From NCBI GenBank assembly GCA_950071875.1, contig CATMNW010000040.1, positions 1-12,486 on the forward strand: 12,486 bases of DNA, given 5' to 3'. This stretch comes from an uncultured Erythrobacteraceae bacterium. Lineage in GTDB: Bacteria; Pseudomonadota; Alphaproteobacteria; Sphingomonadales; Sphingomonadaceae. Every line of letters begins with the position of its first letter. Position 1 is the stretch's first letter. The notes beneath the pieces were generated by a model. It was not told where the DNA came from. It searched no databases and saw only the letters and a program-made list of their open reading frames with translations. The translations under genes were made by a program, and so were the position numbers. Positions 1-6,996 of this stretch are shown piece after piece.

Positions 1-62
1 GGGCCGGCGGCTTCCTCACCGAAGGCGAGACGGTCAACACCCAGCTCACCAAGCTCGACTAA
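1..62 (+). CDS. C-terminal end of probable RND efflux periplasmic adaptor (HlyD/AcrA family), partial
   Basis: Only the last 19 codons are in the window; the frame starts at base 3 and ends in TAA at 60-62. The peptide ends FLTEGETVNTQLTKLD. A hydrophobic-turn-EGE/DG-x-V pattern of this kind is common at the end of membrane-fusion proteins, which bridge an RND pump to the outer-membrane channel. The main support is position: the stop lies 15 bp before the start of a full RND permease in the same direction, the usual adaptor-permease order. The identification is an inference from context, because too little of the protein is visible to see lipoyl or barrel domains. Confidence 0.55.
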   Translation, partial: AGGFLTEGETVNTQLTKLD

Positions 63-77
63 GCACGGGACAGGTCC

Positions 78-3000
78 ATGAACTTCCGCAACATCTCCGC
101 CTGGTCGATCCGCAACCCGGTCATTCCGCTGGTCGCCTTCACCGCGCTGCTGTTTGCGGGCCTCATCAGCTTCGCCCGGATGGACGTGGTCAACAACCCG
201 GACATCGAATTCCCGGCCGTGAACGTCTCGATCTCGCAGCCGGGTGCAGCACCGACCGAAATCGAGAACCAGATCACCCAGCGGGTCGAATCCGCCGTGC
301 GCTCGATCAATGGTGTGAACTCGATCAATTCCACCGCCCGCGAGGGCAATTCGAATACTTTCATCGAATTCGAAATCGGTACCGATCCCAATGATGCGGT
401 CGCCGAAGTCAAGAACGCGGTCGACACGATCCGCGGTTCGCTGCCCGACGGGATCCTTGAACCCCGCGTTACGAAGGAAGAAATCGCCGGCGGCTTCCTG
501 GCAATCTATGCCGTCGAAGCCGACGACATGACCATCGAAGGGCTGAGCTGGTTCATCGATGATTCCGTCGCCAAGCAGCTGCTCGGCATCGAAGGCATGG
601 CGGAAGTCAACCGGTTCGGCGGGGTCGACCGCGAGATCGAAGTGATCCTCGACCTGCCGAAGATGCAGGCGCTTGGCGTTACCGCCAGCCAGATCAACGG
701 CGTCCTGCGCCAGAGTAATATCGACGCGGCGGGCGGCATGGCCGAAGTTGGCGGTACGCGCCAGTCGGTGCGCGTGCTCGGCAACAGCGACGATGCCTAC
801 GAACTCAGCCAGCGGCAGATCCAGATCGGCGGTGGCCGCACGGTCAAGCTGGCGGACGTCGCCACCGTTCGTGACGGCTATTCCGAACGCACGTCGATCA
901 GCACGGTGCGCGACAAGGAAGTCGTCAACTTCGCGATGAGCCGCGCCAAGGGCGCGTCCGACGTGACCGTTTATGAGGAAGCGCTGGTCCGGATCGAGGA
1001 GATCGAGGCAGCTAACCCGGGGGTCAAGTTCATCCCCCTGTTCAACACGGTGAAGTACACCAAGGAACAGTATGAAAGCGCCATGGCGGCCATGATCGAA
1101 GGTGCGATCCTGGCAGTCGTCGTGGTGTTCTTCTTCCTGCGGGACTGGCGTGCCACGGCGATTTCCGCAGTAGCCATCCCGCTTTCCGCCATCCCGACAT
1201 TCTGGTTCATGGACCTTCTGGGCTTCAACCTGAACCAGCTATCGCTGCTTGCCCTGGCACTGGTTGCCGGCGTTCTGGTCGACGATGCGATCGTGGAGAT
1301 CGAGAACATCGTCAGACACATGCGAATGGGCAAGACCGCCTATCAGGCCAGTATCGACGCGGCCGACGAAATCGGCCTGCCCGTGGTGGCGACCAGTTTC
1401 TGTATCGTCGCCGTGTTTTTCCCGGTTGGCGCGATGCCGGGGATTTCCGGCCAGTTCTTCAAGAACTTCGGCTTCACCGTCGTGGTCGCCGTGCTCATGT
1501 CGCTGGCCGTGGCCCGCATGATCACCCCGATGCTTGCGGCCTATTTCCTGAAAGCGCACGGCGAGGCGACCCACGGCGAAGGCCCGATGATGGACCGCTA
1601 TATGCGCATCCTCGGCTGGTCGCTTGACCGCGGCAAGATGTATGCAATGCGCGATGGTATCGAAGGCCCGCGTCATCGCTGGCTCTACGTCCTGTCGCTT
1701 CTGCTCGTTGTAATCGGGGCGCTGGTCGTTTCGGCTATGGTGACCTTCATGGTTTCCGGCATGATCCAGGAACTCAAGCTCACCGACATGATTGCCGGGC
1801 CCGAAGCCAATTTCTTCGAAAGCCTGGTTGCCAAGGTCGTCGGCGTCCTGCAGCTGGCCGTCGCTCTGCTGGCGGGTTTTCTCGCCCTGCTGGCATTCTT
1901 CCGGATCACCGGCTTCATTGTCCGCCGCTTCGGCAGCCACATGACGCAGGCATGGCAGTATCTCTATGCCCGCTTCCTCGACCACCGCGTGTGGATGCTG
2001 GGCGTCGGGTATTTCTCGCTCCTCCTGACGATCCTGCTATTTGGCGTCGTTCCTGCGCAATTCCAGCCACTGGCGGATGACGAGAACAGCCGCATTGAAA
2101 TCGAGATGGTGCCCGGCACTACGCTGGAAACCACGCAGCGCGTTACCGATCAGGTGGCCGACCTGCTTTACGAACAGCAGGAAGTCGATCTCGCGCTTGA
2201 GCGCGTTCGCGAAGGCCAGGCGACGATCTACATCACCCTGCGGGAAGACCGCGAACGCAGTTCGATCGATTTCGAACGCAGCCTTTCGGTCGAACTTGCG
2301 CAGATCCCGGATGCACGGGTGCGCTTCGCATCGCAGTCGGGCGGCTTCGGTTCAGGGCGCGACATGACCGTCATGCTGGCAGGCTCCGATCCCGAACTGC
2401 TCAACGAAACCGCCGCCACGCTGGTGGAGCAGATGAAGGGCATCGACCTGTTGGTCGCGCCGCGCATCAGTGCCGATATCAATCGGCCCGAACTGATCAT
2501 CACCCCGCGTGAAGACCTGGCTGCCGAACTGGGCGTGACCACGGTGGCACTGAGTCAGACGATCCGTATCGCAACCATGGGCGAGATCGAACAGAACGCT
2601 GCCAAGTTCTCGCTGTCGGATCGCCAGATCCCGATACGAGTCAAGCTGCCCGAACAATCGCGCGAAAATCTCGAAACGATCAGGAACCTGCCTGTCCAGA
2701 CCGCAAGCGGCGGATCGGTGCCGCTCTCGCGCGTCGCCGAAGTGACCTTCGGATCGGGGCCGACGACGATCCAGCGTTACAACCAGAACCGCCGTATCCT
2801 GGTCGGCGCCGACTTGGCCCAGGGCGTAGTCAAGGGCGAGGCGCAGGAACTGGTCGATGCGCTGCCGATCCTTCAGGACCTGCCGCAGGGCGTCATCCGC
2901 GACGTGGTCGGCGAAGATGAATGGCAGCAGGAACTGATGACCAGCCTGCTGATCGCCATCGTTTCCGGCTTCCTGCTGGTGTTCGCCGTGCTGGTGCTGC

Positions 3001-3548
3001 TCTACAAGCGCCTGATGAGCCCGCTGGTCAACATGGCCTCGTTGCTTCTCGCTCCGCTGGGCGGCATCCTGCTGGTCTGGCTGGTCGGCCAGCCGCAATC
3101 CATGCCGGTCTATATCGGCGTGCTGCTGCTGCTTGGCATCGTGTCGAAGAACTCCATCCTGCTGATCGACTTCGCGATCGAGGAAATGGATAAGGGAACC
3201 CGCAAGCTGCACGCCATTCTCGATGCCGGCCACAAGCGCGCACAGCCCATCGTCATGACGACGGTCGCCATGACCGCCGGCATGGTGCCGACCGCACTTT
3301 CCGGCGTGCTGGGCAGCGGTGACGGCGCATTCCGCGCACCGATGGGTGCGATGGTGATCGGCGGACTGACGCTTTCCACGCTGCTGACGTTGTTGATCGT
3401 ACCTGCAGGCTTCAGCCTTGCCGACGGTTTCGAGAAGCGCGCAGGTCCATGGTTGCGCACGCGCATGCTTACCTACAAGGAAGGCGACGATACGCGCCCC
3501 TACAAGGGTAGCGGCCAGGACCAGCCCGGGGTCGAACCGGCGGAGTGA
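78..3548 (+). CDS. RND-family efflux permease (HAE-1-like) with extra transmembrane pair, 1156 aa
   Basis: Inner-membrane proton-driven exporter of the AcrB superfamily, probably working with the adaptor encoded just upstream. Visible layout: TM1 about 13-35; first periplasmic domain about 36-335, beginning with the family-typical MDVVNNPDIEFPAVNVS; TM2-TM6 about 336-492; linker 493-632; TM7 about 639-660; second periplasmic domain about 661-953; TM8-TM12 about 954-1110. The proton-relay residues are present: the TM4 Asp pair D402-D403 (AGVLVDDAIVE) and the TM10 lysine K1024 (GIVSKNSILL). Family members usually have about 1010-1070 residues. The excess sits in the 493-632 linker, which holds two extra hydrophobic helices (about 536-562 and 587-608). 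ATG start with GGGACAGG about 8 bases upstream. The substrate cannot be told from sequence. A cytoplasmic C-terminal tail of about 40 polar residues follows TM12. Confidence 0.95.
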   Translation: MNFRNISAWSIRNPVIPLVAFTALLFAGLISFARMDVVNNPDIEFPAVNVSISQPGAAPTEIENQITQRVESAVRSINGVNSINSTAREGNSNTFIEFEIGTDPNDAVAEVKNAVDTIRGSLPDGILEPRVTKEEIAGGFLAIYAVEADDMTIEGLSWFIDDSVAKQLLGIEGMAEVNRFGGVDREIEVILDLPKMQALGVTASQINGVLRQSNIDAAGGMAEVGGTRQSVRVLGNSDDAYELSQRQIQIGGGRTVKLADVATVRDGYSERTSISTVRDKEVVNFAMSRAKGASDVTVYEEALVRIEEIEAANPGVKFIPLFNTVKYTKEQYESAMAAMIEGAILAVVVVFFFLRDWRATAISAVAIPLSAIPTFWFMDLLGFNLNQLSLLALALVAGVLVDDAIVEIENIVRHMRMGKTAYQASIDAADEIGLPVVATSFCIVAVFFPVGAMPGISGQFFKNFGFTVVVAVLMSLAVARMITPMLAAYFLKAHGEATHGEGPMMDRYMRILGWSLDRGKMYAMRDGIEGPRHRWLYVLSLLLVVIGALVVSAMVTFMVSGMIQELKLTDMIAGPEANFFESLVAKVVGVLQLAVALLAGFLALLAFFRITGFIVRRFGSHMTQAWQYLYARFLDHRVWMLGVGYFSLLLTILLFGVVPAQFQPLADDENSRIEIEMVPGTTLETTQRVTDQVADLLYEQQEVDLALERVREGQATIYITLREDRERSSIDFERSLSVELAQIPDARVRFASQSGGFGSGRDMTVMLAGSDPELLNETAATLVEQMKGIDLLVAPRISADINRPELIITPREDLAAELGVTTVALSQTIRIATMGEIEQNAAKFSLSDRQIPIRVKLPEQSRENLETIRNLPVQTASGGSVPLSRVAEVTFGSGPTTIQRYNQNRRILVGADLAQGVVKGEAQELVDALPILQDLPQGVIRDVVGEDEWQQELMTSLLIAIVSGFLLVFAVLVLLYKRLMSPLVNMASLLLAPLGGILLVWLVGQPQSMPVYIGVLLLLGIVSKNSILLIDFAIEEMDKGTRKLHAILDAGHKRAQPIVMTTVAMTAGMVPTALSGVLGSGDGAFRAPMGAMVIGGLTLSTLLTLLIVPAGFSLADGFEKRAGPWLRTRMLTYKEGDDTRPYKGSGQDQPGVEPAE

Positions 3549-4825
3549 GCGGAAAACCACCCGCGGGCGTACCAGTCACAGGCCCCTCGATAACGCCCGA
3601 CCGGGCCCGCATGATGCGGCGCACGGCAACGGGCCTCATCGTCCTGATGGCAGCCCTGTTCCTGTGGTCGGGCCGTTATCTCGGCATGCACCCGGCCTGG
3701 GGCTATCTCCATGCCTTTGCCGAAGCTGCCATGGTCGGGGGCCTGGCCGACTGGTTCGCCGTGACGGCATTGTTCCGCCATCCGCTGGGCTTGCCGATCC
3801 CGCACACGGCGATCATCCCGGAGAACAAGGACCGCATCGCCGATACGATGGCGGGTTTCCTGCGCGAGAATTTCCTGACACCGGCAGTGGTCGGCCGCCG
3901 CATGGGTGCGATGAACCTGGCAGGGGCAGTCGGCAGCTATCTCGCCGATCCCAATTCGGCAAAGGATTCGCGCATTCGTGCAGGCGCTGGTGAGCTGGCT
4001 ATCGAAGTGCTCGAATCCCTCGATCCCGACCGGCTTGGCGGGCAGGTGCGCAGCGGTATCAAGAGCCAGCTGGGCAAGCTCGACATCGCGCCGCTTCTGG
4101 GCGGGATGTTGCAGGCGATGATTGCCGACGGGCGGCACACGGTGCTGATCGACAAGATCATCCGCTGGGCGGGGCTCGTGCTGGAAGACAACGAGAGCCT
4201 CGTGCGCGATATGGTCCACCGGCGCGCCAACGCCGTTCTCCGCCTGACGGGGCTGGACGAGCGGCTGGCGAATTCGGTTATCGACGGTCTTTACAAACTG
4301 CTCGCCGAAGTTCTCGTCGATCCGAACCATCCCCTGCGCGACAAGATCGAGGAAGGGATGCAGGAACTCGCCCGTGGCCTGCGCGAGAATCCCGAGATGC
4401 AGGAGCGTGTCGAGCGCATGAAGCGCGAACTGCTCGAAAACCCGGCCATCGGCGAATGGTGGCAGGGCGTATGGGAGCGGCTACGCGCCAATCTGATCAC
4501 CACCATCCGCAACTCGGGCGGCACCGGCCATGGCTATATCGGCGAGACGATGGGCGAACTGGGCGCAGCCCTGCGCGACGATGACCGCCTGCAGCGCCAG
4601 GTCAACCGCTTTGCCCGCCGTACCGCCGTCGGTATCGCCACGCGCTACGGCGACCAGATCGTCCGCCTCGTGTCCGAAACCGTGAAGCGCTGGGATGCGC
4701 AGACCATTACCGATCGCGTGGAAAGCGCCGTGGGCCGCGACCTCCAGTTCATCCGCATCAACGGCACGCTGGTTGGTGGGCTGGTCGGCATGACCATCCA
4801 CACGCTCGACGTTTACGTGCTCTGA
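3545..4825 (+). CDS. DUF445 family membrane-anchored protein (YjiN-like), 426 aa
   Basis: The N-terminal part has a hydrophobic segment at about 29-43. It is followed by the hallmark DUF445 block at about 60-120 (GGLADWFAVTALFRHPLGLP, then IPHTAIIPENKDRIADTM and FLRENFLTP). A long helical, charged middle region follows, and a C-terminal membrane helix closes the protein (about 405-426, GTLVGGLVGMTIHTLDVYVL). The family is widespread in bacteria and lacks an agreed biochemical role; I assign none. The GTG start overlaps the permease stop (GTGA, 4 bp) with GGCGGA just upstream, so it is probably translated by coupling to the RND gene. An alternative ATG at residue 23 has no visible ribosome-binding site. 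Co-transcription with the pump hints at a shared envelope role, but this is inference. Confidence 0.88.
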   Translation: MSGKPPAGVPVTGPSITPDRARMMRRTATGLIVLMAALFLWSGRYLGMHPAWGYLHAFAEAAMVGGLADWFAVTALFRHPLGLPIPHTAIIPENKDRIADTMAGFLRENFLTPAVVGRRMGAMNLAGAVGSYLADPNSAKDSRIRAGAGELAIEVLESLDPDRLGGQVRSGIKSQLGKLDIAPLLGGMLQAMIADGRHTVLIDKIIRWAGLVLEDNESLVRDMVHRRANAVLRLTGLDERLANSVIDGLYKLLAEVLVDPNHPLRDKIEEGMQELARGLRENPEMQERVERMKRELLENPAIGEWWQGVWERLRANLITTIRNSGGTGHGYIGETMGELGAALRDDDRLQRQVNRFARRTAVGIATRYGDQIVRLVSETVKRWDAQTITDRVESAVGRDLQFIRINGTLVGGLVGMTIHTLDVYVL

Positions 4826-4829
4826 TACG

Positions 4830-4855
4830 AAAAGGGCGGACCTTCCGGCCCGCCC
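4830..4855 (-). terminator. Intrinsic terminator of the etfB-etfA unit, possibly bidirectional
   Basis: A GC-rich stem pairs 4834-4842 (GGGCGGACC) with 4847-4855 (GGCCCGCCC), with one A/C mismatch and the loop TTCC. Read on the minus strand it is followed by TTTT (4830-4833), just beyond the etfA stop at 4880. In the plus direction it lies 9 bp after the DUF445 stop but has no T-run, so it would work poorly there. Confidence 0.7.
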
Positions 4856-4879
4856 CTCGAATTCGATGATCGTACGCGA

Positions 4880-5809
4880 TCAGAGCTTTTCGGTCAGCTC
4901 CGGCACGATCTTGTAGAGATCGCCTACGAGGCCGATGTCGGCCACCTGGAAGATCGGCGCATCCTCATCCTTGTTGATGGCGATGATGGTCTTGGAATCC
5001 TTCATCCCCGCAAGATGCTGGATAGCGCCCGAAATGCCGATTGCGAAATAGACTTCGGGGGCCACGATCTTGCCGGTCTGGCCGACCTGGTAATCGTTAG
5101 GGACATAGCCCGCATCGACCGCGGCGCGCGATGCACCGATGCCGGCACCGAGCTTGTCGGCGAGCGGGGTGATGACCTGTTCGAAAGTCTCGGCGTCCTT
5201 CAGCGCGCGGCCACCCGAAACGATGACCTTGGCACTGGTGAGTTCCGGACGGTCGCTCTCGGCGATTTCTTCGCTGACGAAGGTCGAGATGCCGGCATCG
5301 GCCGGACCGGAGATTTCCTCCACCGTGCCCGAACCGCCTTCGGTAGCGGCCTTGTCGAAGGCCGTACCGCGAACGGTGATGACGAGCTTTTCGTCGGAGC
5401 TTTCGACGGTGGCGATGGCATTGCCGGCATAGATCGGACGGGTGAAGGTCTTTTCGCCTTCGACCGAAAGGATGTCCGAAATCTGCATCACGTCGAGTAG
5501 GGCTGCGACACGCGGTGCCACGTTCTTGCCGGTGGTGGTGGCAGGCGCCACGAAAGCGTCGTGATGGCCCATCTGGTCTGCGATCAGCGGGGCGACGTTT
5601 TCGGCCAGGCCGTGTTCGTAAGCGGGATCGTCGGCAAGGTGGACCTTTCCGACGCCTTCGATCTTGGCGGCTTCATCCGCGACAGCGCGGCAGCCCGAAC
5701 CTGCGACCAGCAGATGGACTTCGCCAAGCTTCGAAGCGGCGGTCACCGCAACCAGCGTGGCGTCGGCGACTGCGGAATTGTCGTGTTCGACCCAAACGAG
5801 GGTTTTCAT
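4880..5809 (-). CDS. etfA: Electron transfer flavoprotein subunit alpha
   Basis: The alpha subunit of the FAD- and AMP-containing heterodimer that takes electrons from acyl-CoA and related dehydrogenases and passes them to ETF:ubiquinone oxidoreductase. At 309 residues it has the normal bacterial length. The N-terminal ETF domain (about 1-185) begins KTLVWVEHDN. The C-terminal FAD-binding domain (about 198-309) carries the family signature: SGGRALKD, GASRAAVDAGYVPNDYQVGQ, then APEVYFAIGISGAIQHLAGM and the INKDEDAPIF block. The ATG start is supported by AAGGA about 10 bases upstream. The gene lies 29 bp downstream of etfB on the same strand, so the two subunits are co-expressed. It is followed by a hairpin terminator. 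No key residue appears to be missing. Confidence 0.97.
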   Translation of the reverse strand: MKTLVWVEHDNSAVADATLVAVTAASKLGEVHLLVAGSGCRAVADEAAKIEGVGKVHLADDPAYEHGLAENVAPLIADQMGHHDAFVAPATTTGKNVAPRVAALLDVMQISDILSVEGEKTFTRPIYAGNAIATVESSDEKLVITVRGTAFDKAATEGGSGTVEEISGPADAGISTFVSEEIAESDRPELTSAKVIVSGGRALKDAETFEQVITPLADKLGAGIGASRAAVDAGYVPNDYQVGQTGKIVAPEVYFAIGISGAIQHLAGMKDSKTIIAINKDEDAPIFQVADIGLVGDLYKIVPELTEKL

Positions 5810-5838
5810 ATCTGTGTTCCTTCTCGTCTTTTGGGGGT

Positions 5839-6585
5839 TCAGGCGATGCCGAGAGCTTTGATCTTGGCGACCAGCGCATCGACGTCTTCGACCTTTTCAC
5901 CGGCCTGACGAACCGGCGGCTCGGAGACATTGGTGGTCTTCAGGCGCGCTGCGGTATCGACACCGTAATCGGCCGGGCTCTTGGTATCGAGCGGCTTCTT
6001 TTTCGCCTTCATGATGTTCGGCAGCGAAGCATAACGCGGTTCGTTAAGGCGCAGGTCGGTGGTGACGATGGCCGGCATCGTCAGCTTGACGGTCTGCAAG
6101 CCGCCGTCGACTTCGCGCTTCACGGTGACGCTGTCACCATCGACTTCGACCGTGTTGGCGAATGTGCCCTGCGGACGGCCCATGAGGGCTGCGAGCATCT
6201 GGCCGGTCTGGTTCGAATCGTCGTCGATCGCCTGCTTGCCGAGCATGACGATGCCGGGCTGTTCCTCTTCGGCGATAGCCTTCAGGATCTTGGCAACGGC
6301 CAGCGGTTCGACTTCATCGTCGGTTTCCACCAGGATCGCGCGATCGGCGCCCATAGCCAGTGCAGTGCGCAGGGTTTCCTGCGCTTTGGCCGGACCGACG
6401 CTGACAGCGATGATTTCTTCGGCCTTGCCCGCTTCCTTGATGCGGATGGCTTCCTCGACGGCAATTTCGTCGAACGGGTTCATGCTCATCTTGACGTTGG
6501 CCAGATCGACGCCCGAACCGTCGGCCTTGACCCGCGGCTTGACGTTGTAATCGATCACCCGCTTGACGGGGACGAGGATTTTCAT
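5839..6585 (-). CDS. etfB: Electron transfer flavoprotein subunit beta
   Basis: The beta subunit of ETF, which binds the structural AMP. Full length at 248 residues, starting MKILVPVKRVIDYN as in most orthologues. MNPFDEIAVEEAIRIKE lies at about 35-51. The nucleotide-binding stretch GKQAIDDDSNQTGQ is at 116-129. The ETF-beta signature region is at about 156-193 (KREVDGGLQTVKLTMPAIVT, then LRLNEPRYASLP). The C-terminal arm at about 205-248 is the type that wraps around the alpha subunit. The ATG start is preceded by AGGAAGG on the minus strand. It is the first gene of a two-gene operon, with a palindromic operator-like site 48-61 bp upstream of its start. Confidence 0.97.
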   Translation of the reverse strand: MKILVPVKRVIDYNVKPRVKADGSGVDLANVKMSMNPFDEIAVEEAIRIKEAGKAEEIIAVSVGPAKAQETLRTALAMGADRAILVETDDEVEPLAVAKILKAIAEEEQPGIVMLGKQAIDDDSNQTGQMLAALMGRPQGTFANTVEVDGDSVTVKREVDGGLQTVKLTMPAIVTTDLRLNEPRYASLPNIMKAKKKPLDTKSPADYGVDTAARLKTTNVSEPPVRQAGEKVEDVDALVAKIKALGIA

Positions 6586-6621
6586 GCGAGTACCTTCCTC
6601 TCGATTGAAATATGTGGCGCC

Positions 6622-6650
6622 CGCCTAGCTTGCGTTTACGTAAACGTCAA
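6622..6650 (-). promoter_or_regulatory. Probable etfBA promoter with 14-bp palindromic operator
   Basis: On the minus strand, TTGACG (6645-6650) could be a -35 box, and TAGGCG (6622-6627) lies 17 bp further on as a weak -10. Between and overlapping them is the perfect palindrome CGTTTACGTAAACG (6633-6646). From general knowledge, ACGTAAAC/GTTTACGT palindromes near a TTGAC are typical of MerR-family LiuR-type regulators of branched-chain amino acid and acyl-CoA degradation in proteobacteria, whose regulons can include etf genes. MerR-type proteins bind in the -35/-10 spacer, as seen here. The palindrome is directly visible; the regulator assignment is inference. Confidence 0.55.
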
Positions 6651-6884
6651 GTTGGGCAGCCGCAGAATTGCGCGACACTCGGGCTGTTCCTCGCGCGGGG
6701 CGCAGGGCAGGTCAAGCGGCGCGAAGCCTTGCCTTTACTATGGTTGAGGGAAGCCTTGGTTTCCGGTCGCAACGACGGGATGTGCCGCAGCCGCGCCTGA
6801 CCCCTGCGTTAAAGCGAAACGAGCTGCGGGTCTTTTCGGACAGGCACCGCCTGCAACCCGATGCTGGCAGCTTCCCATCAGCCC
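6651..6884. other. Non-coding stretch between etfB promoter and sucC terminator, nothing recognised
   Basis: This is part of a 411-bp gap (6586-6996) without a gene. The ends are explained by the etf promoter and by sucC 3' structures. In the 234 bp between them I find no reading frame with a credible ribosome-binding site, no tRNA-like fold and no strong hairpin. The only repeat noticed is GAAGCCTTG, present at about 6722 and again at about 6751. It could hold a small RNA or extended upstream regulatory sites, but nothing in the sequence proves that. Confidence 0.4.
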
Positions 6885-6912
6885 AAAAAAAAGCCCGCGA
6901 TGGCGCGGGCTT
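6885..6912 (-). terminator. Strong intrinsic terminator of sucC
   Basis: Stem AAGCCCGCG (6891-6899) pairs perfectly with CGCGGGCTT (6904-6912) around the loop ATGG. On the minus strand it runs into eight T residues (the A-run 6885-6892). It lies about 85 bp past the sucC stop. It closes sucC as a separate transcript from etfBA and argues against a downstream sucD in the same unit. Confidence 0.9.
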
Positions 6913-6962
6913 CTCGAAGCTGCGTGGAAGAATGCTCGCGCAGCGGTTGCAAGGCCCGTCGG

Positions 6963-6989
6963 CGGGCAGCGAAACAGGTCCGCTGCCCG
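6963..6989 (-). other. Perfect 9-bp hairpin in the sucC 3' UTR
   Basis: CGGGCAGCG (6963-6971) and CGCTGCCCG (6981-6989) form a perfect stem with a 9-base loop, 7 bp after the sucC stop. It lacks a T-run, so it is not itself a standard intrinsic terminator. It may protect the sucC mRNA 3' end or assist pausing ahead of the real terminator. The role is inference. Confidence 0.5.
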
Positions 6990-6996
6990 TGCCGGA

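Noticed and set aside
1239..1985. A 248-codon minus-strand frame inside the permease gene
   Set aside because: Low-complexity His/Glu/Gly-rich product with no family pattern; explained by codon bias of the real gene.
2352..3560. A 402-codon open frame on the minus strand, antisense to the RND permease
   Set aside because: It mirrors a GC-rich gene with strong conserved motifs on the other strand. Its product is His/Gln/Asp-rich with no recognisable fold, typical of an antisense shadow.
5515..6747. A 410-codon plus-strand frame opposite etfA/etfB
   Set aside because: It lies over two clearly conserved minus-strand genes, their spacer and the etf promoter, and its product has no coherent family pattern.
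6586..6996. Small protein gene, tRNA or riboswitch in the etfB-sucC gap
   Set aside because: No start with a ribosome-binding site, no tRNA-like cloverleaf and no riboswitch core was recognised; only promoter and terminator elements are supported.
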